DNA of 6,647 nucleotides from contig PIVQ01000411.1 of NCBI GenBank assembly GCA_003354055.1, forward strand, positions 1 to 6,647, written 5' to 3'. This document shows positions 1-6,647 of the stretch, piece by piece (position 1 is the stretch's first letter; every line of letters starts with the position of its first letter). Under the pieces are notes generated by a model, which saw nothing but the letters and a program-made list of their open reading frames with translations, searched no databases and was not told where the DNA came from. This stretch comes from Desulfobacteraceae bacterium (GTDB taxonomy: Bacteria; Desulfobacterota; Desulfobacteria; Desulfobacterales; Desulfobacteraceae). Position numbers and translations under genes: made by a program.

Positions 1-1388
1 CCTGTCCCCTGTTCCGGAGCGTCGCTTTTTTCAAATATGATATGCCCGTTGGTACCGCCAAAACCAAAACCGCTCACTGCCGCATATCTTGGACTATTAT
101 CGTTTCCTTCGGGCCAGGGTAAATTTGATGTTGGGATCTGGCGGGTTGAAATGACATTATTTCTGGAGTGCATGGGGTTTTTAATATTTATTGTTGACGG
201 TATTATTTTCTTGTTCAACGCAAGAATTGTCTTTATCATTCCGGACATTCCCGCAGCGGTCAGAAGATGCCCCAGATTTGATTTTGAAGATCCCGCATAG
301 GGAGATGCTCCGTATTTCCCCCAGAAACTGTCCATGGAATCAAGCTCTACCTTGTCCCCAAGGGGAGTCCCGGTTGCATGGCATTCAACAAAGGTAATAT
401 CTTTTGGGTTAACCCCGCAATTTTTATAAGCCCTTTCAAAAGCTATATTCTGCCCTTCTGAACTGGGTGATAAAACCGATTGCCCCCTTCCGTCATTGGA
501 AAGCCCGATTCCCTTAATTGCAGCATATATGCGATCATTGTCCCTTACGGCATCTTCATATCTTTTAAGGACAAACATTCCGGCACCTTCTCCGGCAATA
601 AGTCCCCTTGAATCCTTATCCAGAGGGTTTGATTCAGGGCCGTCGGAATAGGCCTGGAAAATTGAAAACCCCATATTTATAAAGAAAGGATCGGCACAGC
701 TCACGGCACCCGCAAGCATCATGTCGGTTTTTCCGCTTAAAAGAGAATCACAGGCAAGTTTTACGGCATAGATTGAGGATGAACAGGCGGCATCGATGGC
801 AAGGCTTGTGCCGGAAAGATTAAGCGCCTTTGAAATCACTGCTGCCGGATATCCTGAAATCATCATGTTATCTATTAAGATTTCATTTGAATCCCCTTTG
901 TGTTCAGTATATGGCGCAAGATTGAAATCATCCCTTTTTGCTAAGTTTTTGATACTCTCCTCAACAGCGTCATGGTAAATGGGAATACAAAGGCCATTTG
1001 AAAGGCGAGTGGGAAAGGAAAGATTTCCCAGAATAACGCCGCAGTTTTCAAGTGCGGGGGCTCCAAGATAACCGCTGTCCTTCAGCGCTTCTTTTGAGGT
1101 GTAGAGGGACCATTTAAAAAGGTCGTCAAGTTTATCAAGATAGTCTGATGAAAGAGAAAAGCCCTGGGGATCAAAATTAAAATCCCGGACATAACCGCCT
1201 TCCATGCAATAAAATTTGTCGTCTATTCCTTTTTTTGAAGAGAGATATTTTTCAGGATCCACCCCCATTTGATCATATCCGGCAGTGGATTTTGAACTTT
1301 TTCCATCCATGAGATTCTGCCAGTATTCTTCATAATTTTTTGCACCTGGCAAAAGGCAGGATATCCCTATGACAGCAATTTTATCCAT
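1..1388 (-). CDS. pfaC: PfaC-like synthase, N-terminal ketosynthase domain; 3' end outside window
   Basis: The first 462 residues of a beta-ketoacyl synthase are visible; the frame is open at the left edge. Domain KS1 covers about residues 1-455, starting MDKIAVIGISCLLPG. The condensing triad is intact: C202 in DAACSSS, H337 in ECHATGTPLGD and H374 in SKSNLGHLLTAAG. The domain closes with AVSGFGFGGTNGHIIFE. Details such as QMGVDPEKY, DKFYCMEGGYVRDFNFDP, ALENCGVILGNLSFPT and MMLAGAVSCADPFF match PfaC KS domains rather than PfaA or modular PKS. Known PfaC proteins are about 2000 residues long and continue with a chain-length-factor-like KS and two FabA-type dehydratase domains, which would lie left of this window. 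Within the synthase it should do decarboxylative condensation on acyl chains carried by PfaA. The start is supported by a GGAG site 7 bases upstream. No frameshift was seen on reading the frame through. Confidence 0.92.
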   Translation of the reverse strand, partial: MDKIAVIGISCLLPGAKNYEEYWQNLMDGKSSKSTAGYDQMGVDPEKYLSSKKGIDDKFYCMEGGYVRDFNFDPQGFSLSSDYLDKLDDLFKWSLYTSKEALKDSGYLGAPALENCGVILGNLSFPTRLSNGLCIPIYHDAVEESIKNLAKRDDFNLAPYTEHKGDSNEILIDNMMISGYPAAVISKALNLSGTSLAIDAACSSSIYAVKLACDSLLSGKTDMMLAGAVSCADPFFINMGFSIFQAYSDGPESNPLDKDSRGLIAGEGAGMFVLKRYEDAVRDNDRIYAAIKGIGLSNDGRGQSVLSPSSEGQNIAFERAYKNCGVNPKDITFVECHATGTPLGDKVELDSMDSFWGKYGASPYAGSSKSNLGHLLTAAGMSGMIKTILALNKKIIPSTINIKNPMHSRNNVISTRQIPTSNLPWPEGNDNSPRYAAVSGFGFGGTNGHIIFEKSDAPEQGT

Positions 1389-1435
1389 TCACTAACTCCA
1401 AAATATATATTTTATATTTGCTAAGGATCGGCTCC
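1389..1435 (-). promoter_or_regulatory. AT-rich leader of pfaC with a possible weak promoter
   Basis: The segment just before pfaC is very AT-rich on the transcript strand (AAATATAAAATATATATT). It contains TATAAA, one base off the sigma-70 -10 consensus. A poor -35-like TTGGAG lies 15 bases further upstream and overlaps the first copy of the 9-base repeat at 1432-1440. This could allow pfaC transcription independent of pfaAB, but AT-rich stretches give such matches by chance, and the -35 matches only 3 of 6 positions. Confidence 0.2.
1396..1399 (-). promoter_or_regulatory. Ribosome binding site of pfaC
   Basis: The transcript reads GGAG seven bases before the ATG at 1386-1388. This is a well-spaced Shine-Dalgarno site, and it decides the pfaC start together with the KS N-terminal motif that follows immediately. 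In contrast, pfaB has no comparable site. Confidence 0.75.
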
Positions 1436-1440
1436 AAAAT
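1396..1440 (-). repeat. Nine-base direct repeat ATTTTGGAG around the pfaC leader
   Basis: Two identical copies of ATTTTGGAG (transcript strand) lie at 1432-1440 and 1396-1404, 36 bases apart. The copy nearer the gene contains the pfaC Shine-Dalgarno site. The other contains an SD-like sequence with no start codon at a useful distance, and it touches the arm of the palindrome. It may be a local duplication; chance is also possible at this length. Confidence 0.4.
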
Positions 1441-1531
1441 TACTTGATCTTTTGCTTTCAAAATACCCAGTCTTTTAAGGGGTTTTGGAAACAAGTTTCT
1501 GCCCTTTAGGGTATTTAGATCAAGTTATTTT
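1436..1531 (-). repeat. Long imperfect inverted repeat in the pfaB-pfaC spacer
   Basis: The outer arms 1436-1450 and 1517-1531 pair at 14 of 15 positions (mismatch at 1441/1526). After a one-sided bulge of 10 bases (1451-1460), a second perfect 8-base stem forms between 1461-1468 (aaataccc) and 1509-1516 (gggtattt). Weaker inner pairs are possible at 1477-1481 with 1502-1506 and at 1488-1491 with 1496-1499. The element fills most of the 153-base spacer between the two genes. On the transcript its 3' arm is followed by only four U, so it is not a standard intrinsic terminator. It could be an attenuator, a processing or stability structure, or a small palindromic mobile repeat. The pairing is seen directly; the role is inferred. 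Confidence 0.6.
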
Positions 1532-1541
1532 TTAACGATTC

Positions 1542-3770
1542 CTAAAATTTAAACAGACTATCGGCATTCACATTCACCCCATGGCTCATCAGCATCGCGA
1601 CAGCCCTTGCCATGGAAACCTGATCCTTAACGCCCTTATTATTCAGCGGGATGGTTACATATTTTTTCCCGGAAAGAATCTGATCTATCCATAACGAGCA
1701 TGTTTGTCTGGGACCGGTTTCCACGAAAATTCTTCCGCCGTCATCATATACTTTTCTCACAAGCCTGGGGAAATCAACAGTATCGCAAAACGCCTTTGCA
1801 ATACTGTTTGCAACGGCTTTTGTTTTAAGGGGAACCGGAAGGTAACAGGAGGAAGAGTATAATTTTAAACCGGAAGGTTTATTCACTTCCAGGGAGTAAA
1901 GATCAACAAGTTTGTCATAGACGCGGTATGCGGGTGTACTGTGAATTGCAAGGGCAAGTTTTAAGGGAAAATATTTGCAGTTCAGCTTTTCTATCACCTG
2001 CAAGCATTTTTCAGGGTCTCCGGCAATAACAAGCTCATTGTCAGTATTTACAAGGGTAATATAAACTCTTTCTTCCTTACTGACGAGGTCTTCAACTTTT
2101 TTTCTATCCTCTAAAAGCGTATATGATTCCCAGATTTTTGCCTTACTATCACTCTTATCATCAGCACAAAGATTCCAGGCCTCTTGAACAGCCGTCAGGT
2201 CTCCGCTCAATGCATTGCTGAACGCATCGTTGTTTTTTAATTTTTCGCTCAGTTCACCCGGATCTTTCCAAACCATAAGAGATGCCATCATGGATGCTTC
2301 ACCCATGCTGTACCCAAGCGCATACTCCGGGATTAGGTTGAACACACCCGCCATAATCATGGTATAGATAACCGAAAAGCTCATTCCGCACTGGGATATA
2401 TCCATAATGTTTTTGCGAAGATCTTGATCGCAAAGTTTAAGTTCATCCCGGGAAAGGTCATGGTTTAACCTTGGGTAGAGTTCTTTTTCTTTTACAAAAC
2501 TGCCAACATCCGGTGCCAGCTGTGAGAAAAAATCATAGACATTGGGAAACATCTGGAAAAGATCCTGGCCAAGACCCGTATAAGCACTTCCAACACCCGG
2601 ATAGACAAATACTGTTTTCCCGGTTTTTCCAAGGGGATCAGGCGTAAAATAACTTCCCCCGGGAGTTTTTATGATAGTTCCATCGCCAAAGGATTTATCC
2701 AGGCCCGACGCTAAAAACTTGGCCTCTCTTTTTATGGCTGAATTTGAATCCCCCATTACAACGGCAGAATAGTCCTTATTGGGTTCGGATTTATATTGAA
2801 CAAAGTTTTCTTTGGCTATTTTGCTTAAATCATCTGAATGACCGGCTTTTACGGATAATTCCTCAAGCTTTAACCTAAGGCTTTGCTTTGATCCTGCTGC
2901 AACGGGGAAGAGGCTTGGGCCCGAAAGACTCAGATATCTTGAAACCCTAGGTTTTTCCAAACCGGATTCAGACAAAAAGAGAAAACTATCACGGCTCTCT
3001 TTTGTCCAGGATAAAACAGCTTGTCTTTGCCTGTGTTTTCCCCCTTTAAACCAGGTACGCGATGAAAAGGGGAAATAAAAGGGGGTTTCCTCGGTAATAT
3101 TGCAGGTGACATCAAAGGCCTTTTGTCCGGGATAATATCGATTGTAGACACAAAGTGATGTGGAAATAAGCCCTGCCAGGGGATCAAGGGCAATTCCTGC
3201 TGCAATACTTTTTTTCTCCCGAGCCGGAACCAATGCTGCCAGTTTTTCAAGCTTTGTTGCCGTTATATTTTGGGGACTTTCACAGCAAATTGTGAAAAGA
3301 CTCACATCTTCGGGGATAATTGTCTGTTTATCCCCTTCGTCCTCATCTATTGTTTTATCTATTACGGCATAAATTCTATCATCTTCTGAAACAGCCAGGC
3401 TTAAATCCCTGAACACAACAGCCCCGGATGAAGAGATGACCATCACGGCGCATAGTGGCTCTTGATCAAGTAAAAAACTAACTTTTTCAAGGGCTGTTAA
3501 AAGATCGGGCGCTGCATGATAAGTTTTAAAATAGGGTCCGATGTTTGATATTGAATTTGCAATCTGAATTATAGCTGTCTTTTCAAATCCCTCTTTAAAA
3601 AGATCTGATCTTACATCTTTTTGTGCAGATTCAATCAACTCATCAGGGCTGTTCTCTTCTGAAAACAACCCGTCAAAAGTAGCGTCATATAGCTTAAGGT
3701 TAAAACGGTTCGTTCCTTTAAACGAACCGTTTATAACACCAATGCCTGTCAGGGCAATTTTATGACTCAT
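1542..3770 (-). CDS. pfaB: PfaB-like acyltransferase with degenerate N-terminal ketosynthase-like domain
   Basis: This is a complete 742-residue protein, close to the usual PfaB size and expected in the cytosolic synthase complex. The N-terminal ~270 residues are KS-derived: KIALTGIG at 4-11, DRIYAVI at 131-137 (nearly the same string occurs in the PfaC KS), SIAAGIALDPLAG at 188-200 where KS proteins have the GHxxxAAG stretch, and a KS-like end near 247-270. None of the KS catalytic Cys or His motifs is present. The acyltransferase spans about 385-710: entry motif VFVYPGVGSAYTGLG (387-401), nucleophile S488 in GYSMGEAS, VNTDNELVIAGD (574-585), H610 in LAIHS, and FVETGPRQTCSLWI (682-695). No Arg is seen in the ~65 residues after S488, where malonyl-specific ATs carry one. 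The ATG lies 3 bases after the pfaA stop without a strong Shine-Dalgarno site, so translational coupling is likely. It ends in TAG. PfaB is known to influence which product is made; the acyl substrate here is unknown. Confidence 0.9.
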   Translation of the reverse strand: MSHKIALTGIGVINGSFKGTNRFNLKLYDATFDGLFSEENSPDELIESAQKDVRSDLFKEGFEKTAIIQIANSISNIGPYFKTYHAAPDLLTALEKVSFLLDQEPLCAVMVISSSGAVVFRDLSLAVSEDDRIYAVIDKTIDEDEGDKQTIIPEDVSLFTICCESPQNITATKLEKLAALVPAREKKSIAAGIALDPLAGLISTSLCVYNRYYPGQKAFDVTCNITEETPFYFPFSSRTWFKGGKHRQRQAVLSWTKESRDSFLFLSESGLEKPRVSRYLSLSGPSLFPVAAGSKQSLRLKLEELSVKAGHSDDLSKIAKENFVQYKSEPNKDYSAVVMGDSNSAIKREAKFLASGLDKSFGDGTIIKTPGGSYFTPDPLGKTGKTVFVYPGVGSAYTGLGQDLFQMFPNVYDFFSQLAPDVGSFVKEKELYPRLNHDLSRDELKLCDQDLRKNIMDISQCGMSFSVIYTMIMAGVFNLIPEYALGYSMGEASMMASLMVWKDPGELSEKLKNNDAFSNALSGDLTAVQEAWNLCADDKSDSKAKIWESYTLLEDRKKVEDLVSKEERVYITLVNTDNELVIAGDPEKCLQVIEKLNCKYFPLKLALAIHSTPAYRVYDKLVDLYSLEVNKPSGLKLYSSSCYLPVPLKTKAVANSIAKAFCDTVDFPRLVRKVYDDGGRIFVETGPRQTCSLWIDQILSGKKYVTIPLNNKGVKDQVSMARAVAMLMSHGVNVNADSLFKF

Positions 3771-3773
3771 AAC

Positions 3774-6647
3774 TTATACCGCTTTAACGAAAAGCCCATT
3801 CAACTGCTTGCTGAATGTGACTTGCGCCCCGCTTACGGATGTGTATACTTTTCCATTTTCATCATGGGTATAAATATCCGCACCTATGCTGGACGGTGAT
3901 TTTTTCGTGATATTCAATGTTACATAGAACTTCTTACCACTGGGTACATTTGCATAGTGAAACGCATCCGCAGCCTCGGAGGGAAGGGCGCCTGCACCCA
4001 TGAATTTTCTGACCCAGATCAGCATGCTTTGAAACTGAACATCAGCGGCATAGGGGTTAAATGTTCCAATGGGAAAACTGCCCTGATCTTTCACTGAAAC
4101 ATCGGGAATACGGCATTCCATAGTCAGTTTTTCATCGGAGATATTTAACACTTTTTCAATGGCCTGGAAGTTGGGGCCATGGAACAGGGTTCCGTTCTCA
4201 TAGAAAACAGATCCATCTTCGACATCAGTCTCGGTCAGATCAAAGTCACTTATTACCGCAGCCTTTGGCAGACTGTTTGTGATTACAATGTCAGCAGAAT
4301 AATGGTGAATGGTTTTTCCACTTTTATCCAGGCTTGTTATTTTTACATTAAAACTGATGTCATTGGATAATTGGGTCTCTGAAATATCTAAAATAAACTC
4401 TTCGGCCTCATTACCGTCAAAAACAATCCCTTTGAGGAGCTTATAATTTTTGCACCGCAAAAATTTATAGCCCGGATAAAGTTTTTCACATGAATCCGCC
4501 ATCCAGGACGTTGCACAAACAGTCGGCAGAACAGGATTCCCGCCAATTGAATGATCATGGAGAAAATTGTTTTCCAATAATTTTACAGAGCTTACAATTC
4601 TGTGATTTTTAAGAGATCCCTCTTTAATTTCCGGCGCATACAGCATGGAACTTCCAACAAGAATCTGGGGGAACGACTCAACCATTCTCATCTCTTCTGA
4701 GAAAAGAGTCGCCCCGTTTTCAATGGGAATGACTTCAATCCCGTTTTCTTCAAACATTTTTTTAAGCCCGGGAGTTACCATACCGCCGTCCCATGGTCCC
4801 CAGCAAAATGAATTCACATGGCAGTTGGGAAAGAGCGCTTTTATTTTATAGGAGGCTTTGTTCAATATATCATTTGCAATGGCATAGTCGGACTGACCTT
4901 CATTACCGAAAAAACCTGCCGCAGATGAAAAAAGAGCAACATGACTCAGTTTTTCAGGTTGCACACAGGCCAGAAGTGATTCAAGGCCGATTATCTTTGT
5001 GGAATAGACAGCATTAAAATCAGCAATTGTCTTATCCTCAATGAATTTATCGGCAAGCACTCCTGCGCCATGGACAATCCCTGTAATTTCCCCCATTCTT
5101 TTGACGGCGTTTTGAATGGATTTGCCTACAGCGCTGCCATCGGTTACATCTGCTGATACATATTCAGCTTTTGCGCCTGCAGCGTTTAATTTTTCCAGGG
5201 CGGATGAAATTTCTCTATCGGATAAAACAGGTTTAATCATCTCATCAATAAGTTTAGGAGTCGGCTTTTTACCTCTATTCTTAAGCTCGAGCATGACCGC
5301 CTTTTTTAATTGCGCACCGTCTGTTATTCCAGCGGCCCAGTCAGGATCAGGGTTTCCTGAGTAAACCGATCTTCCAAGAAGAATAAAGCCGCACTTTGTA
5401 TCCTGGGCAAGTTTATGGATGCATTCAAAGGTTACCCCTTTGGCCCCACCGCTTACAAGGAATACTGAATCTTGGCAAATTGCGTCGTCTTTTTCTTCAA
5501 ATTCCGGCAAAGCTTGAACAGCTTGCATTGTAAAACGTCCGTCGTAACTGACGGCTGTTTCCGTTACCCTTTTGTCGGGATCAAGTATTTCCCTTTCAAT
5601 GGCAAGGCAGGCCTCTTTGTCTGACAGATCCCGGCAGACATCTATTGTGCGGCATAAAACATCCTGCCATTCAAGGTTCAACGTCTTTGTCAGCCCGAAA
5701 TACCCTCCTGAAACAAGGCTTGTATTAATACCTGTTGTACCCAGTTTCCCATCCATTCTTGTTGCCGCAACAAAAAACTGTCTGCCCCCTCTGTTTTCGG
5801 TAAGGCAATTTTTAAGATGCTTGGCTGAAAGAAAAACACTTAAAAGCAGATCTTTTTCGTTTTCATTAAAAGAGAGGGTATCCTCGTCTGATTTGGAAGG
5901 AGGACTTAAATGTATAAAGCCCCCGATTTTTCCATGGTTTTCTTCAATCTTTGAATACAGGGCAGATAGTGTTTCTTCACCCATATCTGAAAGGACTTCT
6001 CTTTTTCTTCCGTCATCTTCCCCTGTCTTAACCACGCTCTCAGGGTAACTTACCACAACCGGGTTAAAGCCTCTTTTTTCAAGGGCTGTTGCAAGAAGAG
6101 AGGTCAGCTTTGTTCCATCATCGGTTATAAGGCAGCAATCGTTCTCACTTAACCTGACGGCAAGCCTATCAGGAGCAGGGATGCTTTTTAATTTTGCTAT
6201 ACTTCTTTTGGTTCCCTTATTTTTAAGGGCTGTATCCTTTTTCTCAGGGTCTGTTTTTCCGAAATCCTTGGCAACGGTGCCTTCGACATTCCCCATTTTA
6301 TCAACTATTTCACCAAGGGTTTTAAGCTCCGAAAGTTCATCAGGATTGAGCTGGGGCAAATCAGGAAAGCCCTCGGTTACTGCAGCAAGAATTTCAACGC
6401 GCTTAATTGAATCAATCCCGAGATCCGCTTCCATGTCCATCTCAAGATCAAGCATTTCAACGGGATATCCGGTTTTATCGGAAACCACTTCCAGCATTAC
6501 CCGGGTCAGTTCCTTTACATCGACGCCCGGGCCTGTTGCCTCAGGTGCCGGTATGGATTGTTTATCAGTGCTTCCCTCATTTTCGGCCTGAACACTGCCC
6601 TTCATTGTATCAACAATTTCGCCAAGGGTTTTAAGCGCTGCCAGGTC
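3774..6647 (-). CDS. pfaA: PfaA-like polyunsaturated fatty acid synthase, C-terminal part (ACP-ACP-KR-DH); 5' end outside window
   Basis: This is the C-terminal 957 residues of a multidomain cytosolic type I synthase that builds long-chain acyl groups on its own carrier domains. The frame stays open to the right edge, so the Met at 6603-6605 is internal; residues here count from it. Upstream lies the tail of an earlier ACP (LKTLGEIVD). A full ACP spans about 28-105, with phosphopantetheine serine S66 in LGIDSIKRVEIL. A Lys-rich linker follows. The structural KR half is about 150-365. The catalytic KR is about 379-655, with nucleotide-binding VSGGAKG (384-390), LLGRS, VHGAGV, and K537, S561, Y574 and N578 as active-site residues. 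A double-hotdog dehydratase-like domain at about 676-935 has HxxxGxxxxP (H685, G689, P694), HGPNFQ and DxxxQ (D855, Q859). This order and the insertion after LLGRS fit PfaA better than ordinary modular PKS. KS and AT domains, usual in PfaA, are not visible. It ends in TAA 3 bases before pfaB. Confidence 0.93.
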   Translation of the reverse strand, partial: DLAALKTLGEIVDTMKGSVQAENEGSTDKQSIPAPEATGPGVDVKELTRVMLEVVSDKTGYPVEMLDLEMDMEADLGIDSIKRVEILAAVTEGFPDLPQLNPDELSELKTLGEIVDKMGNVEGTVAKDFGKTDPEKKDTALKNKGTKRSIAKLKSIPAPDRLAVRLSENDCCLITDDGTKLTSLLATALEKRGFNPVVVSYPESVVKTGEDDGRKREVLSDMGEETLSALYSKIEENHGKIGGFIHLSPPSKSDEDTLSFNENEKDLLLSVFLSAKHLKNCLTENRGGRQFFVAATRMDGKLGTTGINTSLVSGGYFGLTKTLNLEWQDVLCRTIDVCRDLSDKEACLAIEREILDPDKRVTETAVSYDGRFTMQAVQALPEFEEKDDAICQDSVFLVSGGAKGVTFECIHKLAQDTKCGFILLGRSVYSGNPDPDWAAGITDGAQLKKAVMLELKNRGKKPTPKLIDEMIKPVLSDREISSALEKLNAAGAKAEYVSADVTDGSAVGKSIQNAVKRMGEITGIVHGAGVLADKFIEDKTIADFNAVYSTKIIGLESLLACVQPEKLSHVALFSSAAGFFGNEGQSDYAIANDILNKASYKIKALFPNCHVNSFCWGPWDGGMVTPGLKKMFEENGIEVIPIENGATLFSEEMRMVESFPQILVGSSMLYAPEIKEGSLKNHRIVSSVKLLENNFLHDHSIGGNPVLPTVCATSWMADSCEKLYPGYKFLRCKNYKLLKGIVFDGNEAEEFILDISETQLSNDISFNVKITSLDKSGKTIHHYSADIVITNSLPKAAVISDFDLTETDVEDGSVFYENGTLFHGPNFQAIEKVLNISDEKLTMECRIPDVSVKDQGSFPIGTFNPYAADVQFQSMLIWVRKFMGAGALPSEAADAFHYANVPSGKKFYVTLNITKKSPSSIGADIYTHDENGKVYTSVSGAQVTFSKQLNGLFVKAV
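6297..6647 (-). repeat. Tandem ACP-coding repeat within pfaA, period 309 bases
   Basis: The end of the complete ACP (residues 91-104, ELSELKTLGEIVDKM) recurs at the right edge as DLAALKTLGEIVDTM. The shared 15-base string at 6313-6327 and 6622-6636 sets a period of 309 bases, or 103 codons. This shows at least two ACP domains in tandem, joined by a Pro/Ala-bearing linker (around residues 18-27). Tandem ACPs are a hallmark of Pfa synthases. The total number cannot be seen, because the array runs off the window. Confidence 0.85.

Noticed and set aside
1..1388. Ordinary FabF or modular PKS ketosynthase
   Set aside because: The N-terminal stretch QMGVDPEKY, DKFYCMEGGYVRDFNFDP and the motif MMLAGAVSCADPFF are features of PfaC KS1, and the gene follows pfaB directly.
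1436..1531. Integron attC site
   Set aside because: The bulged palindrome recalls attC, but the outer arm reads GTTATTT rather than GTTRRRY, and there is no integrase or gene-cassette context.
1436..1531. Intrinsic terminator after pfaB
   Set aside because: The stem is AT-rich and bulged and is followed by only four U on the transcript. pfaC continues in the same direction and belongs to the same complex.
2930..3250. Minus-strand open frame of 106 codons nested in pfaB
   Set aside because: It overlaps pfaB in another frame and shows no family motif. The pfaB frame is continuous across it.
5572..6048. Plus-strand open frame of 158 codons
   Set aside because: It lies fully antisense to the structural KR region of pfaA, is Ser/Arg/Pro-rich as antisense shadow frames often are, and has no recognisable motif.
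6181..6591. Plus-strand open frame of 136 codons
   Set aside because: It is antisense to the pfaA linker and ACP, with a Ser-rich low-complexity translation and no domain. The opposite frame is unambiguous.
6603..6605. ATG as the start of a separate ACP-KR-DH protein
   Set aside because: The frame stays open upstream and encodes the end of another ACP (LKTLGEIVD), so this Met sits in an inter-ACP linker.

Overview
The window holds three consecutive genes on the minus strand, read from right to left. Together they are the core of a bacterial secondary-lipid (polyunsaturated fatty acid type) synthase of the Pfa family, in the classic order pfaA, pfaB, pfaC. Nothing convincing is coded on the plus strand. 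The moderate, slightly AT-leaning base composition and the protein style resemble marine sulfate-reducing Desulfobacterota (Desulfobacterales), where Pfa-like clusters are known. This assignment is an impression from the sequence and is not proven.

Layout. The right part (3774-6647) is the C-terminal portion of a PfaA-like megasynthase. It shows the tail of one acyl carrier protein (ACP) domain, one complete ACP, a two-part ketoreductase (KR) and a C-terminal double-hotdog dehydratase-like domain. Its KS and AT domains and any further ACPs lie off the right edge. Only 3 bases later comes a complete 742-residue PfaB-like protein (1542-3770). It has a shrunken N-terminal ketosynthase-like region without catalytic residues and a C-terminal acyltransferase with a GYSMG nucleophile motif. 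A 153-base gap follows, with an elaborate imperfect palindrome. Then comes the first 462 residues of a PfaC-like protein (1-1388), covering one full ketosynthase domain with an intact Cys-His-His triad. The rest of PfaC runs off the left edge.

How they work together. In characterised Pfa systems, PfaA carries chain growth on its tandem ACPs and performs keto-reduction and a first type of dehydration. PfaC supplies KS, chain-length-factor and FabA-like dehydratase domains. PfaB supplies an acyltransferase that affects the product, and a separate PfaD enoyl reductase and a phosphopantetheinyl transferase complete the set. The last two are not in this window. The pathway needs no oxygen, so it would suit an anaerobe. 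The product cannot be told from the sequence.

Most notable are the catalytically empty KS remnant in PfaB, an AT domain without an obvious carboxylate-binding arginine after the nucleophile, the tandem-ACP repeat of 309 bases, and the folded spacer between pfaB and pfaC.
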